From assembly GCA_030148335.1 (NCBI GenBank), contig JASBTQ010000009.1, positions 1 to 64,000 of the forward strand: 64,000 nt of DNA. The letters run 5' to 3'. A program made the position numbers and the translations under genes. The stretch is from Allomuricauda sp. GTDB lineage: Bacteria; Bacteroidota; Bacteroidia; Flavobacteriales; Flavobacteriaceae. This document shows, in pieces, positions 51,828 to 60,096 of the stretch; position 1 is the first letter of the stretch, and each line of letters begins with the position of its first letter. Under the pieces are notes generated by a model, which did not search any database, was not told where the DNA came from, and saw only the letters and a program-made list of their open reading frames with translations.

Positions 51828-52373
51828 ATGATGAGATATATCCAAAAGCCAGCTAAGGGGGAGTATCCCGAATATTCCCATATTTATATGGATTTGTTGG
51901 AAGATGATGGTAAGGTGTTGGACCATCTTTGGGAAAACTTTCTTAGGATCAAGGATTTTGTGTATGCCCTTCCCACGGAAAAACTGGTGTATAGGTATGC
52001 AGAGAATAAGTGGACCATTAAAGAAATATTGATACACCTGATTGATGATGAACGGATTTTTGCCTATCGGGCACTTCGGTATGCAAGAAATGACCGTACA
52101 CCGCTCCATGGTTTCGACCAAGATGTATATGCCAAATTTTCAAAAGCCAATGAACGAAGTTTGGAGAGTATTTTTGACGAATACGAAACAGTCAGAAAGG
52201 CTACCATCACGCTTTTTGAATATATGCCCGAGGAAAGTTTCACGAGGGGAGGCAAAGCAGTGGATTTGGATGGGAGTATCGTAAACCAAAGAACAGTGAG
52301 GGGATTGGCGTACCATATTGCAGGTCACGAGCTTCGTCATTTCAATATTATCAAGGAAAGGTATATAAAATAA
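51828..52373 (+). CDS. DinB-family metal-dependent protein
   Basis: About 181 residues from ATG 51828; the longer open frame overlaps HxlR and is not needed. Four-helix-bundle signature with metal histidines in EILIHLIDDERIFAYR and in GLAYHIAGHELRHFNII. Family members are thiol S-transferases or maleylpyruvate isomerase-like enzymes, plausible in electrophile detoxification under HxlR control (inference). Confidence 0.88.
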   Translation: MMRYIQKPAKGEYPEYSHIYMDLLEDDGKVLDHLWENFLRIKDFVYALPTEKLVYRYAENKWTIKEILIHLIDDERIFAYRALRYARNDRTPLHGFDQDVYAKFSKANERSLESIFDEYETVRKATITLFEYMPEESFTRGGKAVDLDGSIVNQRTVRGLAYHIAGHELRHFNIIKERYIK

Positions 52374-52402
52374 AAAAAGGGGCCTAAAAGCCCCTTTTTT
52401 TA
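52372..52402. terminator. Bidirectional terminator between DinB and ferritin genes
   Basis: AAAAAAAGGGGC (52372-52383), CTAAAA loop, GCCCCTTTTTTT (52390-52401): T-tracts on both strands serve both convergent genes. Confidence 0.92.
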
Positions 52403-52421
52403 TTTTATAGTTGGATGAAAA

Positions 52422-52940
52422 TTAATCGATCCATTTGGCCACTTGGTTGTCAATCATTTGAAGACCTACACCTTCCGTGCCTGTGATTTCGATCATGTCC
52501 AGAATGTCCCTGATGGTGTTTTCTTCTTCCACCTGTTCCATTACGAACCAATCCAAGAACCGCTCCGTGGCAATGTCACCTATCTCCCTTGCTTTTTTCA
52601 CGATGTTGTGGATGGACTTGGTCACGGCCACCTCATGTTCCAGAGTGCTTTCGAACACATCCACAATAGAGGAATAATCGTGGTTGATGTCCGTCACTTC
52701 TGGTGAAACGGGGCTTCCTCCAGTATCCACCAAAAAGTTGAATATTTTCATCATGTGCTCACGCTCTTCTTCGGTCTGTTTGAAGAAAAACTTGGCACTG
52801 GTAAAAAACCCGTTTTGTTCGCACCAAGATGCCATCGCCAAATAGGTGGCAGAGGCATGGGCTTCCATTTTTATCTGGGCATTGAGCAGGTCCATGGATT
52901 CCACTTTGATGCTCATGCTTTGTCTAGCTATATCTTTCAT
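52422..52940 (-). CDS. Bacterial non-haem ferritin
   Basis: Iron storage shell protein, 172 residues. Ferroxidase ligands are visible: Glu in NAQIKMEAHASATYL, E-x2-H in TEEEREHMMKIF, Glu in LEHEVAVTKSIHNI and FVMEQVEEENTIRD. No haem Met site pattern of bacterioferritin. Start ATG at 52940 (MKDIARQSMSIKVE) or the internal MSIKVE. Confidence 0.95.
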   Translation of the reverse strand: MKDIARQSMSIKVESMDLLNAQIKMEAHASATYLAMASWCEQNGFFTSAKFFFKQTEEEREHMMKIFNFLVDTGGSPVSPEVTDINHDYSSIVDVFESTLEHEVAVTKSIHNIVKKAREIGDIATERFLDWFVMEQVEEENTIRDILDMIEITGTEGVGLQMIDNQVAKWID

Positions 52941-52969
52941 AACTGATTTTTTTGAAGTTGTGTATAGTG

Positions 52970-52977
52970 CAAAAATA
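52970..52977 (-). promoter_or_regulatory. Promoter -7 element for ferritin
   Basis: Minus strand TATTTTTG matches TAnnTTTG, 29 bases upstream of the ferritin ATG. Confidence 0.5.
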
Positions 52978-53063
52978 CTGAATTTTCACGGCATACGAAG
53001 GCTAAGTACTTAATTTTAAGCCAATTTAAGACTGAATAAGAATAAGGAAAATAAAAGGTAGGA

Positions 53064-53384
53064 TCAGGCGCTGACAAGCTCGCTTTCCGCAGATAGGCCC
53101 ATGGCCACAAAACCTTGCTCCACCATTCTTTTAAGGTCTAGGATCTCCAAAGTGTTCAGGATAAAAAGGTGTTCCTTGTTGCAAAGCATCAGCACTTCAA
53201 ACCCGTGCTTGTTCAGGTCGCTATCAAAATGGCTCTCAATGGAAATGGACATGACCTTCTGCCGTAGCGATAATAGCTGGCAAAGAGACATACGGACCAT
53301 TTTTTGGCCAAAATCGACAAAGAAGCACCGTTGCTGAGTGTCTTGGTACAGGGTGTAATATGTAGATTGAACTATTACATTCAT
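53064..53384 (-). CDS. Conserved hypothetical protein
   Basis: 106 residues with no signal peptide or membrane helix. It opens MNVIVQSTYYTLYQDTQQRC and includes SLCQLLSLRQKVMSISIESH and LFILNTLEILDLKRMVEQGF. I do not recognise the family. A strong promoter lies almost on top of the start codon, so the mRNA may be leaderless. Neighbours are ferritin and Lrp, neither clearly linked. Confidence 0.65.
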   Translation of the reverse strand: MNVIVQSTYYTLYQDTQQRCFFVDFGQKMVRMSLCQLLSLRQKVMSISIESHFDSDLNKHGFEVLMLCNKEHLFILNTLEILDLKRMVEQGFVAMGLSAESELVSA

Positions 53385-53388
53385 GGCC

Positions 53389-53419
53389 CAAATGTAATAT
53401 TTATTTAGATTGAATACAA
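53389..53419 (-). promoter_or_regulatory. Full promoter for the 53064-53384 gene
   Basis: On the minus strand TTG (53419-53417), a 20-base spacer and TACATTTG (53396-53389). The -7 element ends four bases before the ATG, predicting a leaderless or near-leaderless transcript. Confidence 0.65.
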
Positions 53420-53422
53420 ATA

Positions 53423-53893
53423 TCAGATCTGTATTTGTCGATCAATTTGCTGGTTCAGGGAAATGAAGGTTTCGGTACGGGACACTCCTTCTATTTGTTG
53501 GATTTTTTTGTTGAGTACCTGCATGAGGTGTTCGTTGTCCCTACAGAGCACTTTGATGAGGATGGACCAGTTGCCCGTGGTATAGTGGCACTCCAGGACT
53601 TCAGGGATTTTTTCCAGTTCTTTTACGGCCATGGGGTTGGACATGGCCTTGTCCAGAAAGATGCCGATGTAGGCCATGGTGGTGTAGCCCAAAACCCGTG
53701 GATTTATGATGAATTTGGAGCCTGTAAGCAGTCCTGCGCTTTCCAATTTGCGCAATCTTTGGTGTATGGCCGCACCAGAAATGCCTATGCTGCGGGCTAT
53801 TTCGAGAATAGGCTTTCGAGCATCCTCCATCAAAAATCTTAAGATTTTCTTGTCAATACCATCAATTTTCACCGAATTGTTATTGTTTTTCAC
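53423..53893 (-). CDS. Lrp/AsnC family transcriptional regulator
   Basis: 156 residues: HTH near residues 10-60 (IDKKILRFLMEDARKPILEI; SGAAIHQRLRKLESAGLL) and the C-terminal RAM ligand domain (VLECHYTTGNWSILIKVLCR). These regulators bind amino acids and control their metabolism. The upstream gene on the same strand is saccharopine-dehydrogenase-like and ald lies 3 kb away, both plausible targets (inference). Confidence 0.93.
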   Translation of the reverse strand: MKNNNNSVKIDGIDKKILRFLMEDARKPILEIARSIGISGAAIHQRLRKLESAGLLTGSKFIINPRVLGYTTMAYIGIFLDKAMSNPMAVKELEKIPEVLECHYTTGNWSILIKVLCRDNEHLMQVLNKKIQQIEGVSRTETFISLNQQIDRQIQI

Positions 53894-53941
53894 ATCAACA
53901 GTTTGAAATTGTAGCTAAAGATATTCAAAATCCATCAAAAT

Positions 53942-55315
53942 TTAACTTGCCACCGAATCGGGATTATAGCCCAAATAAGGCACCTCATATTCCTTAAAAT
54001 GTATTCCGTGGGACTTCAACTCTGAAAGTATCGGGGCATACACTTCCTTTTTGATGGGAATCTGTACGCCTGGCGTGCTGATCTTTCCATTCAGGATCTG
54101 GATCGTGGCCATGGCCACGGGCAGTCCCACCGTCTTGGACATGGCCGTGTAGGTGCGGTTCTCCCCAATGACGACCATATTGGCATCGATCTGTTTTTTT
54201 ACCCCGTTCAGTTCGTAGCCGAATTTGTGGTACATCACGATCATATCCTTTTCATATTCCTTCAACGTCCAATTGTCCTCGAGGATGTATTGCAACACTT
54301 GTGCAGGGGAGGCATTTTTCAGTGGTATTTTTTTGTGGGGATCAAAAAGGTTCAGCTCCAGCAATTTTCCCCACATGATGTCGTCCTGGTCTATTTTGAG
54401 GTAGTGCCTCAGTTTCAGCTCCACGGAATCGGTGGGCGAATAGGGCAGGAACAGGTTCACAAATTCACGATAGGACATGCCCTCCGAATTTTCAATGGTG
54501 TAGCTGTCATCCGTCATGCCCAAAATCACGAACATTTGCCAAGCCTTCGAAAACCCGACCCTCCGCATGGTGCCCCGATACAGGGTCAGTACATTTTGTA
54601 GGCCATAGGCCTCCCTGTATTTCAAGGAATCCCGGTTGGCGTAAGCCTCAAAGGTCCCATAACCTTCAATGTTCATGAATTCCGTCCTTCTAAAAAGTTT
54701 TTGGTAAGGGATATATTTGTAAGTGCCCTCCTGAATGAACTTGGCCACTCCGCCCTGCCCGGCCAGGACCACATTGCGGGGGTTCCACGTAAATTTATAG
54801 TTCCAGAGGTTGGAATCACTTTCCGGGGCCACCAGCCCTCCGGTAAAGGACTCGAAAAGAAGCATTTTACCTCCTTTATCCCGAATTCGGTCTATCACCT
54901 CCATGGCACTCATGTGATCTATGCCCGGGTCCAGCCCAATTTCGTTCATAAAGACCAGTCCATTTTTCTTGGCCTCGCCATCAAGGGCTTCCAGTTCCTT
55001 GCTCACGTAGGATGCCGTGATCAAATGCTTTTTGAACTGGATACAATCTTCCGCAACCTTGATGTGCAGACTGGCGGGCAGCATCGAAATCACAATGGAT
55101 GCTTCGGAGACCGCTTTTTTTCGTTCCCCATCATTGAAGATATCCAATGTAAATGCAGTGCAATTGGGATGGGAGGTGAATTCTTTGGGAATATGTTCTG
55201 GGCGAAGATCACCGATTTTCAGATGAAGATTTTCTTCTTTGGATTTCTTCAAGATATAATCCAAAAGGTATGAGGTTGACTTTCCAGCGCCAATGACCAA
55301 AATAGTACGGACCAT
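53942..55315 (-). CDS. Saccharopine dehydrogenase-like protein (LYS9 type)
   Basis: 457 residues. N-terminal Rossmann motif ILVIGAGKSTSYLLDYILKK, then VISMLPASLHIKVAEDCIQ and MNEIGLDPGIDHMSAMEVID, the typical LYS9/saccharopine reductase core, and a C-terminal catalytic-dimer domain. Likely acts in lysine degradation through saccharopine, though homospermidine-type relatives exist. Probably co-directional with the Lrp gene 49 bp downstream. Confidence 0.88.
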   Translation of the reverse strand: MVRTILVIGAGKSTSYLLDYILKKSKEENLHLKIGDLRPEHIPKEFTSHPNCTAFTLDIFNDGERKKAVSEASIVISMLPASLHIKVAEDCIQFKKHLITASYVSKELEALDGEAKKNGLVFMNEIGLDPGIDHMSAMEVIDRIRDKGGKMLLFESFTGGLVAPESDSNLWNYKFTWNPRNVVLAGQGGVAKFIQEGTYKYIPYQKLFRRTEFMNIEGYGTFEAYANRDSLKYREAYGLQNVLTLYRGTMRRVGFSKAWQMFVILGMTDDSYTIENSEGMSYREFVNLFLPYSPTDSVELKLRHYLKIDQDDIMWGKLLELNLFDPHKKIPLKNASPAQVLQYILEDNWTLKEYEKDMIVMYHKFGYELNGVKKQIDANMVVIGENRTYTAMSKTVGLPVAMATIQILNGKISTPGVQIPIKKEVYAPILSELKSHGIHFKEYEVPYLGYNPDSVAS

Positions 55316-55325
55316 AGGTTTTGCT

Positions 55326-55333
55326 TACTTTTG
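55326..55333 (+). promoter_or_regulatory. Candidate promoter -7 element for the DUF423 gene
   Basis: TACTTTTG matches TAnnTTTG, 60 bases upstream of the DUF423 ATG. Confidence 0.45.
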
Positions 55334-55392
55334 TTAGATGGATACTAAGGTATCAAATTGTTATATTTTTAAAAAAAATAGCATATAAAGTT

Positions 55393-55794
55393 ATGAACAG
55401 AACAATTGTGTTGATTGGTATCCTATTGGGAACTTTGGCCATTATTTTGGGTGCTTTTGGGGCACATGGACTGGAGAAGTTGGTGGATGCGTCCTCCATT
55501 GAGACCTTTGAGGTAGGTGTCCGCTATCAGATGTACCATGCCCTTTTTCTTCTTTTTTTGGGAATTTGGCCAAACTTGGCAGAGGTCCATAAAAAGAGGG
55601 TCTTTGCCTTGATTGTTGTGGGAGTGGTGCTGTTCTCGTTCTCAATCTATCTATTGGCCCTGAACAGTTTGACCTCGTTCGACTTTAAAAGCATAGGATT
55701 TTTGACGCCGATCGGGGGAGTTTTCCTGATTTTGGGATGGGTGTTTTTGGGATATTTTGTGTTGAAAACGAAAGGAATCAAAGAGGTTGAATGA
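55393..55794 (+). CDS. DUF423 membrane protein
   Basis: 133 residues from ATG 55393, four hydrophobic helices. LIGILLGTLAIILGAFGAHG, GVRYQMYHALFLLFLG and LTPIGGVFLILGWVFLGYFV match DUF423 (YwdK family). Function unknown. Divergent from the saccharopine dehydrogenase-like gene and convergent with the SH3-domain lipoprotein. Confidence 0.9.
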   Translation: MNRTIVLIGILLGTLAIILGAFGAHGLEKLVDASSIETFEVGVRYQMYHALFLLFLGIWPNLAEVHKKRVFALIVVGVVLFSFSIYLLALNSLTSFDFKSIGFLTPIGGVFLILGWVFLGYFVLKTKGIKEVE

Positions 55795-55801
55795 AAAGGA
55801 T

Positions 55802-56776
55802 CTAATTTCTTTTTTTGGAAGTGTAATGGCCAAAAACCCAACCTACTTTTCCATTGAAATTGATTTTATACCAACGGTCAGTGTTTCCGTTGACTTCTTC
55901 TAAAGAAGAACTTTGTTCAATGATGTCACAGATGTCCCCTTTTTCGACTTGAAATAGGACTTCTTCGGAACTCGGGCTATCCAAAATGACGGTTTTGGAG
56001 GTGATGCCCAATTTGTTGGAAGGTAGATTTTGGAACTGATCCAGTTCATCAATATAGAATGCTTCTTCTGAACCCGGATTCCCATACAATGCTTTACTCA
56101 CCTCTTCAATGAGCTTGGACTTTTTAAAGTTGGGATTGTCCATAATATTTTCAAGCAGTTCATATTTCTTGTCACCCCCTTCTTCCATTGCACGCCAATA
56201 TAGTATCCCCAACTTCACATCGAGTTCATTTTGGATGATGTTCGTTTCTCCCTGAATCCAACCTTTTTTCTCCTTTTTAAGGCTTACAACTTCATTCCAT
56301 CCCTCCTGCTCTTCGTCAAAGATGACCACCATATCCATAGGCTCCAACTTTTCGCCCACGTAGGTCATGATATCCGGCCTTTTATACAATTCCTTTTGCC
56401 CGTTCACAATACCCAGTTTTCCACCAATGGCAAATAAGTGCTCATAAACCCAACCTTCGTTTCCATCGGACAGCTTAACCTTTATATATTCCTTGTCATC
56501 GTCGGCAACTAGTTTTTCGTCAAGGAACTCTACTTTTTCCCCAAAATAAATTGTGGTGATGTACTTCGCATCTTTTCTGCCTGGGTTGTCGCGTAAACCA
56601 ACCTTTGGCCACAGGCAAGTAGCATATGACTCCGTGCTGGTTTCTTTCGATGTTTTTGCATCGTCCGACCTGCTTGCTTCTGAATTCAGTTCAGCGTTCT
56701 TGTTGGGAGTGGAATTACAGCCATACCCCAGTACAAGCAGAAAATAGATCATACATGTTTTTTTTGATGTTTTCAT
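55802..56776 (-). CDS. SH3-domain lipoprotein
   Basis: 324 residues from ATG 56776. Lipoprotein signal (KTCMIYFLLVLGYGCNSTPN, Cys near residue 20). Bacterial SH3-like repeats appear near residues 55-110 (CLWPKVGLRDNPGRKDAKYI; EGWVYEHLFAIGG), 110-180 and the C-terminus (WYKINFNGKVGWVFGHYTS). Such domains often bind peptidoglycan peptides. No enzymatic domain. Function unknown. Confidence 0.78.
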   Translation of the reverse strand: MKTSKKTCMIYFLLVLGYGCNSTPNKNAELNSEASRSDDAKTSKETSTESYATCLWPKVGLRDNPGRKDAKYITTIYFGEKVEFLDEKLVADDDKEYIKVKLSDGNEGWVYEHLFAIGGKLGIVNGQKELYKRPDIMTYVGEKLEPMDMVVIFDEEQEGWNEVVSLKKEKKGWIQGETNIIQNELDVKLGILYWRAMEEGGDKKYELLENIMDNPNFKKSKLIEEVSKALYGNPGSEEAFYIDELDQFQNLPSNKLGITSKTVILDSPSSEEVLFQVEKGDICDIIEQSSSLEEVNGNTDRWYKINFNGKVGWVFGHYTSKKRN

Positions 56777-56993
56777 ATATAAAGTTTTAGGGGCAAAATA
56801 TAGGCATAGCACCGAAATGGCACCGCTGTAAATTGACGGATGATGTGTTTGAGTTGACGGATGGGCAAGATTGGGTCAATAAATGCCTATTTATCGACAT
56901 CTACAGTTTTGATGGAAAAATAATTTGATGGTATTTCATCTTAAAGTATTGGAAATACAAAGACAAATAGAAGGCCAAAAAAGTAATTATTTC

Positions 56994-57001
56994 TAGCTTT
57001 G
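56994..57001 (+). promoter_or_regulatory. Promoter -7 element for pckA
   Basis: TAGCTTTG matches TAnnTTTG, 21 bases before the pckA ATG; no -33 TTG. Confidence 0.55.
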
Positions 57002-57022
57002 CACTAACATTAAAACAAACAG

Positions 57023-58639
57023 ATGAAGGATTCTGCTTCAACATCGAAAACGATTTCGTTAAGGTCTTACGGAATCAAACATGACAATTTCCAATATCAA
57101 CTTTCTCCGGACGAGCTCCACAGCATCACCTTGGAAAAAGGGATGGGCAAAGAGGCTTCCTCAGGTGCCTTAGCGGTGAATACGGGCGAGTTTACAGGGC
57201 GGTCCCCCAAGGATCGTTTTATCGTGAAAGATGCCATTACGGAAAACAAAGTTTGGTGGGGTGACATCAATATTCCCTTCGACAGTGAAAAATTTGACAG
57301 GCTCTATGACAAAGTCATCCAGTATCTGAACGAAAAGGAACTCTTCGTCAGGGATTCTTATGCCTGTGCAGACCCCGATTACAAGTTGAACATCAGGGTC
57401 ATCAACGAATACCCTTGGTCCAATATGTTTGCGTACAACATGTTCTTGAGGCCCACAGAAGCGGAACTGGAGGATTTTGAACCGGAATGGACCGTGGTGA
57501 ACGCACCTGGGTTCAAAGCGGTTCCAGAAGTGGACGGAACACGCCAGCACAACTTTGCCATTCTCAATTTTACGCGAAAAATTGCCCTGATCGGGGGAAC
57601 GGGATATACAGGGGAGATCAAAAAAGGGATTTTCTCGGCATTGAACTTCATCCTGCCCGTTTATAAGAACACCTTGCCCATGCACTGCTCCGCCAATGTG
57701 GGCCAAGAAGGCGATACGGCCATCTTTTTTGGCCTTTCCGGAACAGGGAAGACCACACTTTCCACCGATCCGGACAGAAAACTGATAGGGGATGACGAAC
57801 ACGGATGGACAGCTGCAAATACCGTTTTTAATTTTGAAGGCGGCTGCTACGCCAAGGTCATCGATCTTTCCCAAGAAAACGAACCAGAGATATACGGGGC
57901 CATCAAGAAAGGGGCCATATTGGAAAATGTGATCATGGACGGAAACGGTGTGGTGGATTTTGCAAATACCTCTATCACCCAGAACACCAGAGTGAGTTAT
58001 CCTATAGAGCATATTGAAAACATACAGGAACCATCCATAGGCAAGAACGTGAAGAACATCTTTTTCCTTACGGCCGATGCCTTTGGGGTACTGCCCCCGA
58101 TATCAAAATTGACCCCGGCCCAAGCGGCCTATCACTTTATTTCGGGCTATACGGCCAAAGTGGCCGGCACCGAAGCAGGCATTGTGGAGCCACAACCTTC
58201 CTTCTCGGCCTGTTTTGGAGCGCCTTTTATGCCGCTGCATCCTGCCAAGTATGCAGAAATGTTGAGTAAGAAGATGAAGGAATCGGGTGTGGACGTATGG
58301 TTGATCAATACCGGGTGGACCGGCGGACCTTATGGGGTCGGGACCCGCATGAAACTAAAATATACCCGTGCCATGATCAGTGCTGCACTTCGGGGCGATC
58401 TTGGGCTTTACTGTTATGATAAATACCATATTCACTCCGTATTTGGGGTAGCACAGCCGAGAGAATGTCCAGGTGTTCCTACCGAGGTGTTGAGCCCAAG
58501 GGCTACATGGAACAATGATGAGGCCTACTACACGACCGCTTTCAAGTTGACGAATGCCTTCAGGGAAAACTTTAAAAAGTTTGAAGCCTATGCCAGTGAG
58601 GAAATCAGGCGGGGCGGACCCCAAAGGTATGCCTTTTAG
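57023..58639 (+). CDS. pckA: Phosphoenolpyruvate carboxykinase (ATP)
   Basis: Converts oxaloacetate and ATP to PEP in gluconeogenesis. 538 residues. PEPCK-specific motifs: GEFTGRSPKDRFIVKD (substrate Arg), Walker A GLSGTGKTTLS, kinase-2 motif GDDEHGW, and FEGGCYAKVIDLS. The ATP (not GTP) form by sequence. Own promoter and strong terminator. Confidence 0.97.
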   Translation: MKDSASTSKTISLRSYGIKHDNFQYQLSPDELHSITLEKGMGKEASSGALAVNTGEFTGRSPKDRFIVKDAITENKVWWGDINIPFDSEKFDRLYDKVIQYLNEKELFVRDSYACADPDYKLNIRVINEYPWSNMFAYNMFLRPTEAELEDFEPEWTVVNAPGFKAVPEVDGTRQHNFAILNFTRKIALIGGTGYTGEIKKGIFSALNFILPVYKNTLPMHCSANVGQEGDTAIFFGLSGTGKTTLSTDPDRKLIGDDEHGWTAANTVFNFEGGCYAKVIDLSQENEPEIYGAIKKGAILENVIMDGNGVVDFANTSITQNTRVSYPIEHIENIQEPSIGKNVKNIFFLTADAFGVLPPISKLTPAQAAYHFISGYTAKVAGTEAGIVEPQPSFSACFGAPFMPLHPAKYAEMLSKKMKESGVDVWLINTGWTGGPYGVGTRMKLKYTRAMISAALRGDLGLYCYDKYHIHSVFGVAQPRECPGVPTEVLSPRATWNNDEAYYTTAFKLTNAFRENFKKFEAYASEEIRRGGPQRYAF

Positions 58640-58646
58640 AAACAAA

Positions 58647-58677
58647 AACGCCCCCAAACGGGGGCGTTGCTTTTTTC
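58647..58677 (+). terminator. Terminator of pckA
   Basis: AACGCCCCC (58647-58655), AAAC loop, GGGGGCGTT (58660-58668), then GCTTTTTT. Confidence 0.92.
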
Positions 58678-58689
58678 CAGTAAGTTTTT

Positions 58690-59433
58690 TTACTTGTTTA
58701 CGCTGGTAATGTACTTCTGAAGGGCCATGGTCATGGAGGGAGTCTCCGGCGTGGGCGCTTGGATGTCTATCCTGAGCCCTGCATCTGTGGCCGCTTTTAC
58801 GGTACTGTTGCCAAATACGGCGATACGGGTATTGTTCTGCTCAAAATCGGGAAAATTCTTCAAAAGGGACTCGATCCCGGAAGGACTGAAAAATACCAGT
58901 ATGTCATAGTAAACATTTCTAAGGTCGGACAGGTCGCTGATCACTGTCTTGTAGAAAATACCCCGTTTCCAATCTACGCCAAGCTCGTTCAAAGCTTCGG
59001 GAACAGCAGGTTTTAATTGGTCCGATGAAGGGAGAAGGAATTTTTCGTCCTTGTACTTTTTCATCAATGGGATCAATTCATTGAAAGTCCTTTTGCCCAC
59101 ATAGATCTTTCGTTTTCTGTACACTACATACTTCTGTAGGTAGTAGGCCACTGCCTCCGATTGGCAAAAGTATTTCATGGTGTCCGGAACCTTAAAGCGC
59201 ATCTCCTCGGCAATCCTGAAAAAATGGTCCACAGAATTTCTGCTGGTCAGGATGATTGCCGTAAAATTGTTCAAGTCGATCTTTTGCTGCCTAACATTTT
59301 TGGCTTCAACCCCCTCCACATGTATGAAAGGCCTAAAATCCACTTTAATTTTTTCTTTCTCGATCAAACGGGAGTAGGGGGAATTTTCGACTTTGGGTTC
59401 TGGTTGGGAAACCAAAATTGTTTTTACTTTCAT
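58690..59433 (-). CDS. hemD: Uroporphyrinogen-III synthase
   Basis: 247 residues, divergent as usual for HemD but with the typical two-lobed pattern: ILVSQPEPKVENSPYSRLIE at the start, FTAIILTSRNSVDHFFRIAE in lobe two, and DILVFFSPSGIESLLKNFPD then TRIAVFGNSTVKAATDAGL near the end. It cyclises hydroxymethylbilane to uroporphyrinogen III in haem synthesis. Follows DUF4271 by six bases, a conserved pairing in Bacteroidota. Confidence 0.88.
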   Translation of the reverse strand: MKVKTILVSQPEPKVENSPYSRLIEKEKIKVDFRPFIHVEGVEAKNVRQQKIDLNNFTAIILTSRNSVDHFFRIAEEMRFKVPDTMKYFCQSEAVAYYLQKYVVYRKRKIYVGKRTFNELIPLMKKYKDEKFLLPSSDQLKPAVPEALNELGVDWKRGIFYKTVISDLSDLRNVYYDILVFFSPSGIESLLKNFPDFEQNNTRIAVFGNSTVKAATDAGLRIDIQAPTPETPSMTMALQKYITSVNK

Positions 59434-59439
59434 AAGTTT

Positions 59440-60096
59440 TCAACCTTTTAGATAGCTTCCAATTAACACCAAGGGCGCAATTTCGAGTGCGCAAAGGTAC
59501 AAAATAAAATACATAAAATACGGAAACATAGCTTTTTGATAGTTCTTCAACAGCTTTATGGCACCAATGCCATTTATAAGGAGAATTAAGATAAAAGCAC
59601 TATAAATTACGGTTTTGGAGTCCTTTAGGATATAGGTCAAAATCACATTGGCAACGAATAAAATGATGCTGCTGTAATTCAGATAGGAGGTTTTGCTGAA
59701 AATGAGCCCCACGATGAGTTCCTGGGCATTGAAAACAAATCCCGTGAAGGACTGGAGCCCCAATTTGACCAACTGAAAAAGGACCAAGCTGCCCAGCACC
59801 ATAAAAAAGATCCATAAGGGGTCTTCTCCAGGCAGTGCTCCAAAAACCTTCAGCACGAAGAAGACAAAAAGTGAAAGGTTCACGACTTGGAACAGGGTCA
59901 AAAGGATGTGGAACCAGTTCAGCAACTGCCCCTTTTTGTTATGCAGCAGCACATATTTGTCATTGAACGGCAAGATGATAAAGTTGAGGAACCGGGCATG
60001 GTACAGGTACTTTCCCAATGCCATCACCACGAGGCTGGCGAACAGCACAATGGTCATCCAATCCAAGGAAGGCGCAACTTTTTCTATCGGGTTCAT
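59440..60096 (-). CDS. DUF4271 integral membrane protein
   Basis: 218 residues with about six to seven membrane helices (TIVLFASLVVMALGKYLYHA; LVLFQLVKLGLQSFTGFVFN; IILFVANVILTYILKDSKTV). Fits DUF4271; function unknown. Start overlaps the glycosyltransferase stop (ATGA), and hemD follows six bases later, so the three genes form one operon. Confidence 0.87.
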   Translation of the reverse strand: MNPIEKVAPSLDWMTIVLFASLVVMALGKYLYHARFLNFIILPFNDKYVLLHNKKGQLLNWFHILLTLFQVVNLSLFVFFVLKVFGALPGEDPLWIFFMVLGSLVLFQLVKLGLQSFTGFVFNAQELIVGLIFSKTSYLNYSSIILFVANVILTYILKDSKTVIYSAFILILLINGIGAIKLLKNYQKAMFPYFMYFILYLCALEIAPLVLIGSYLKG

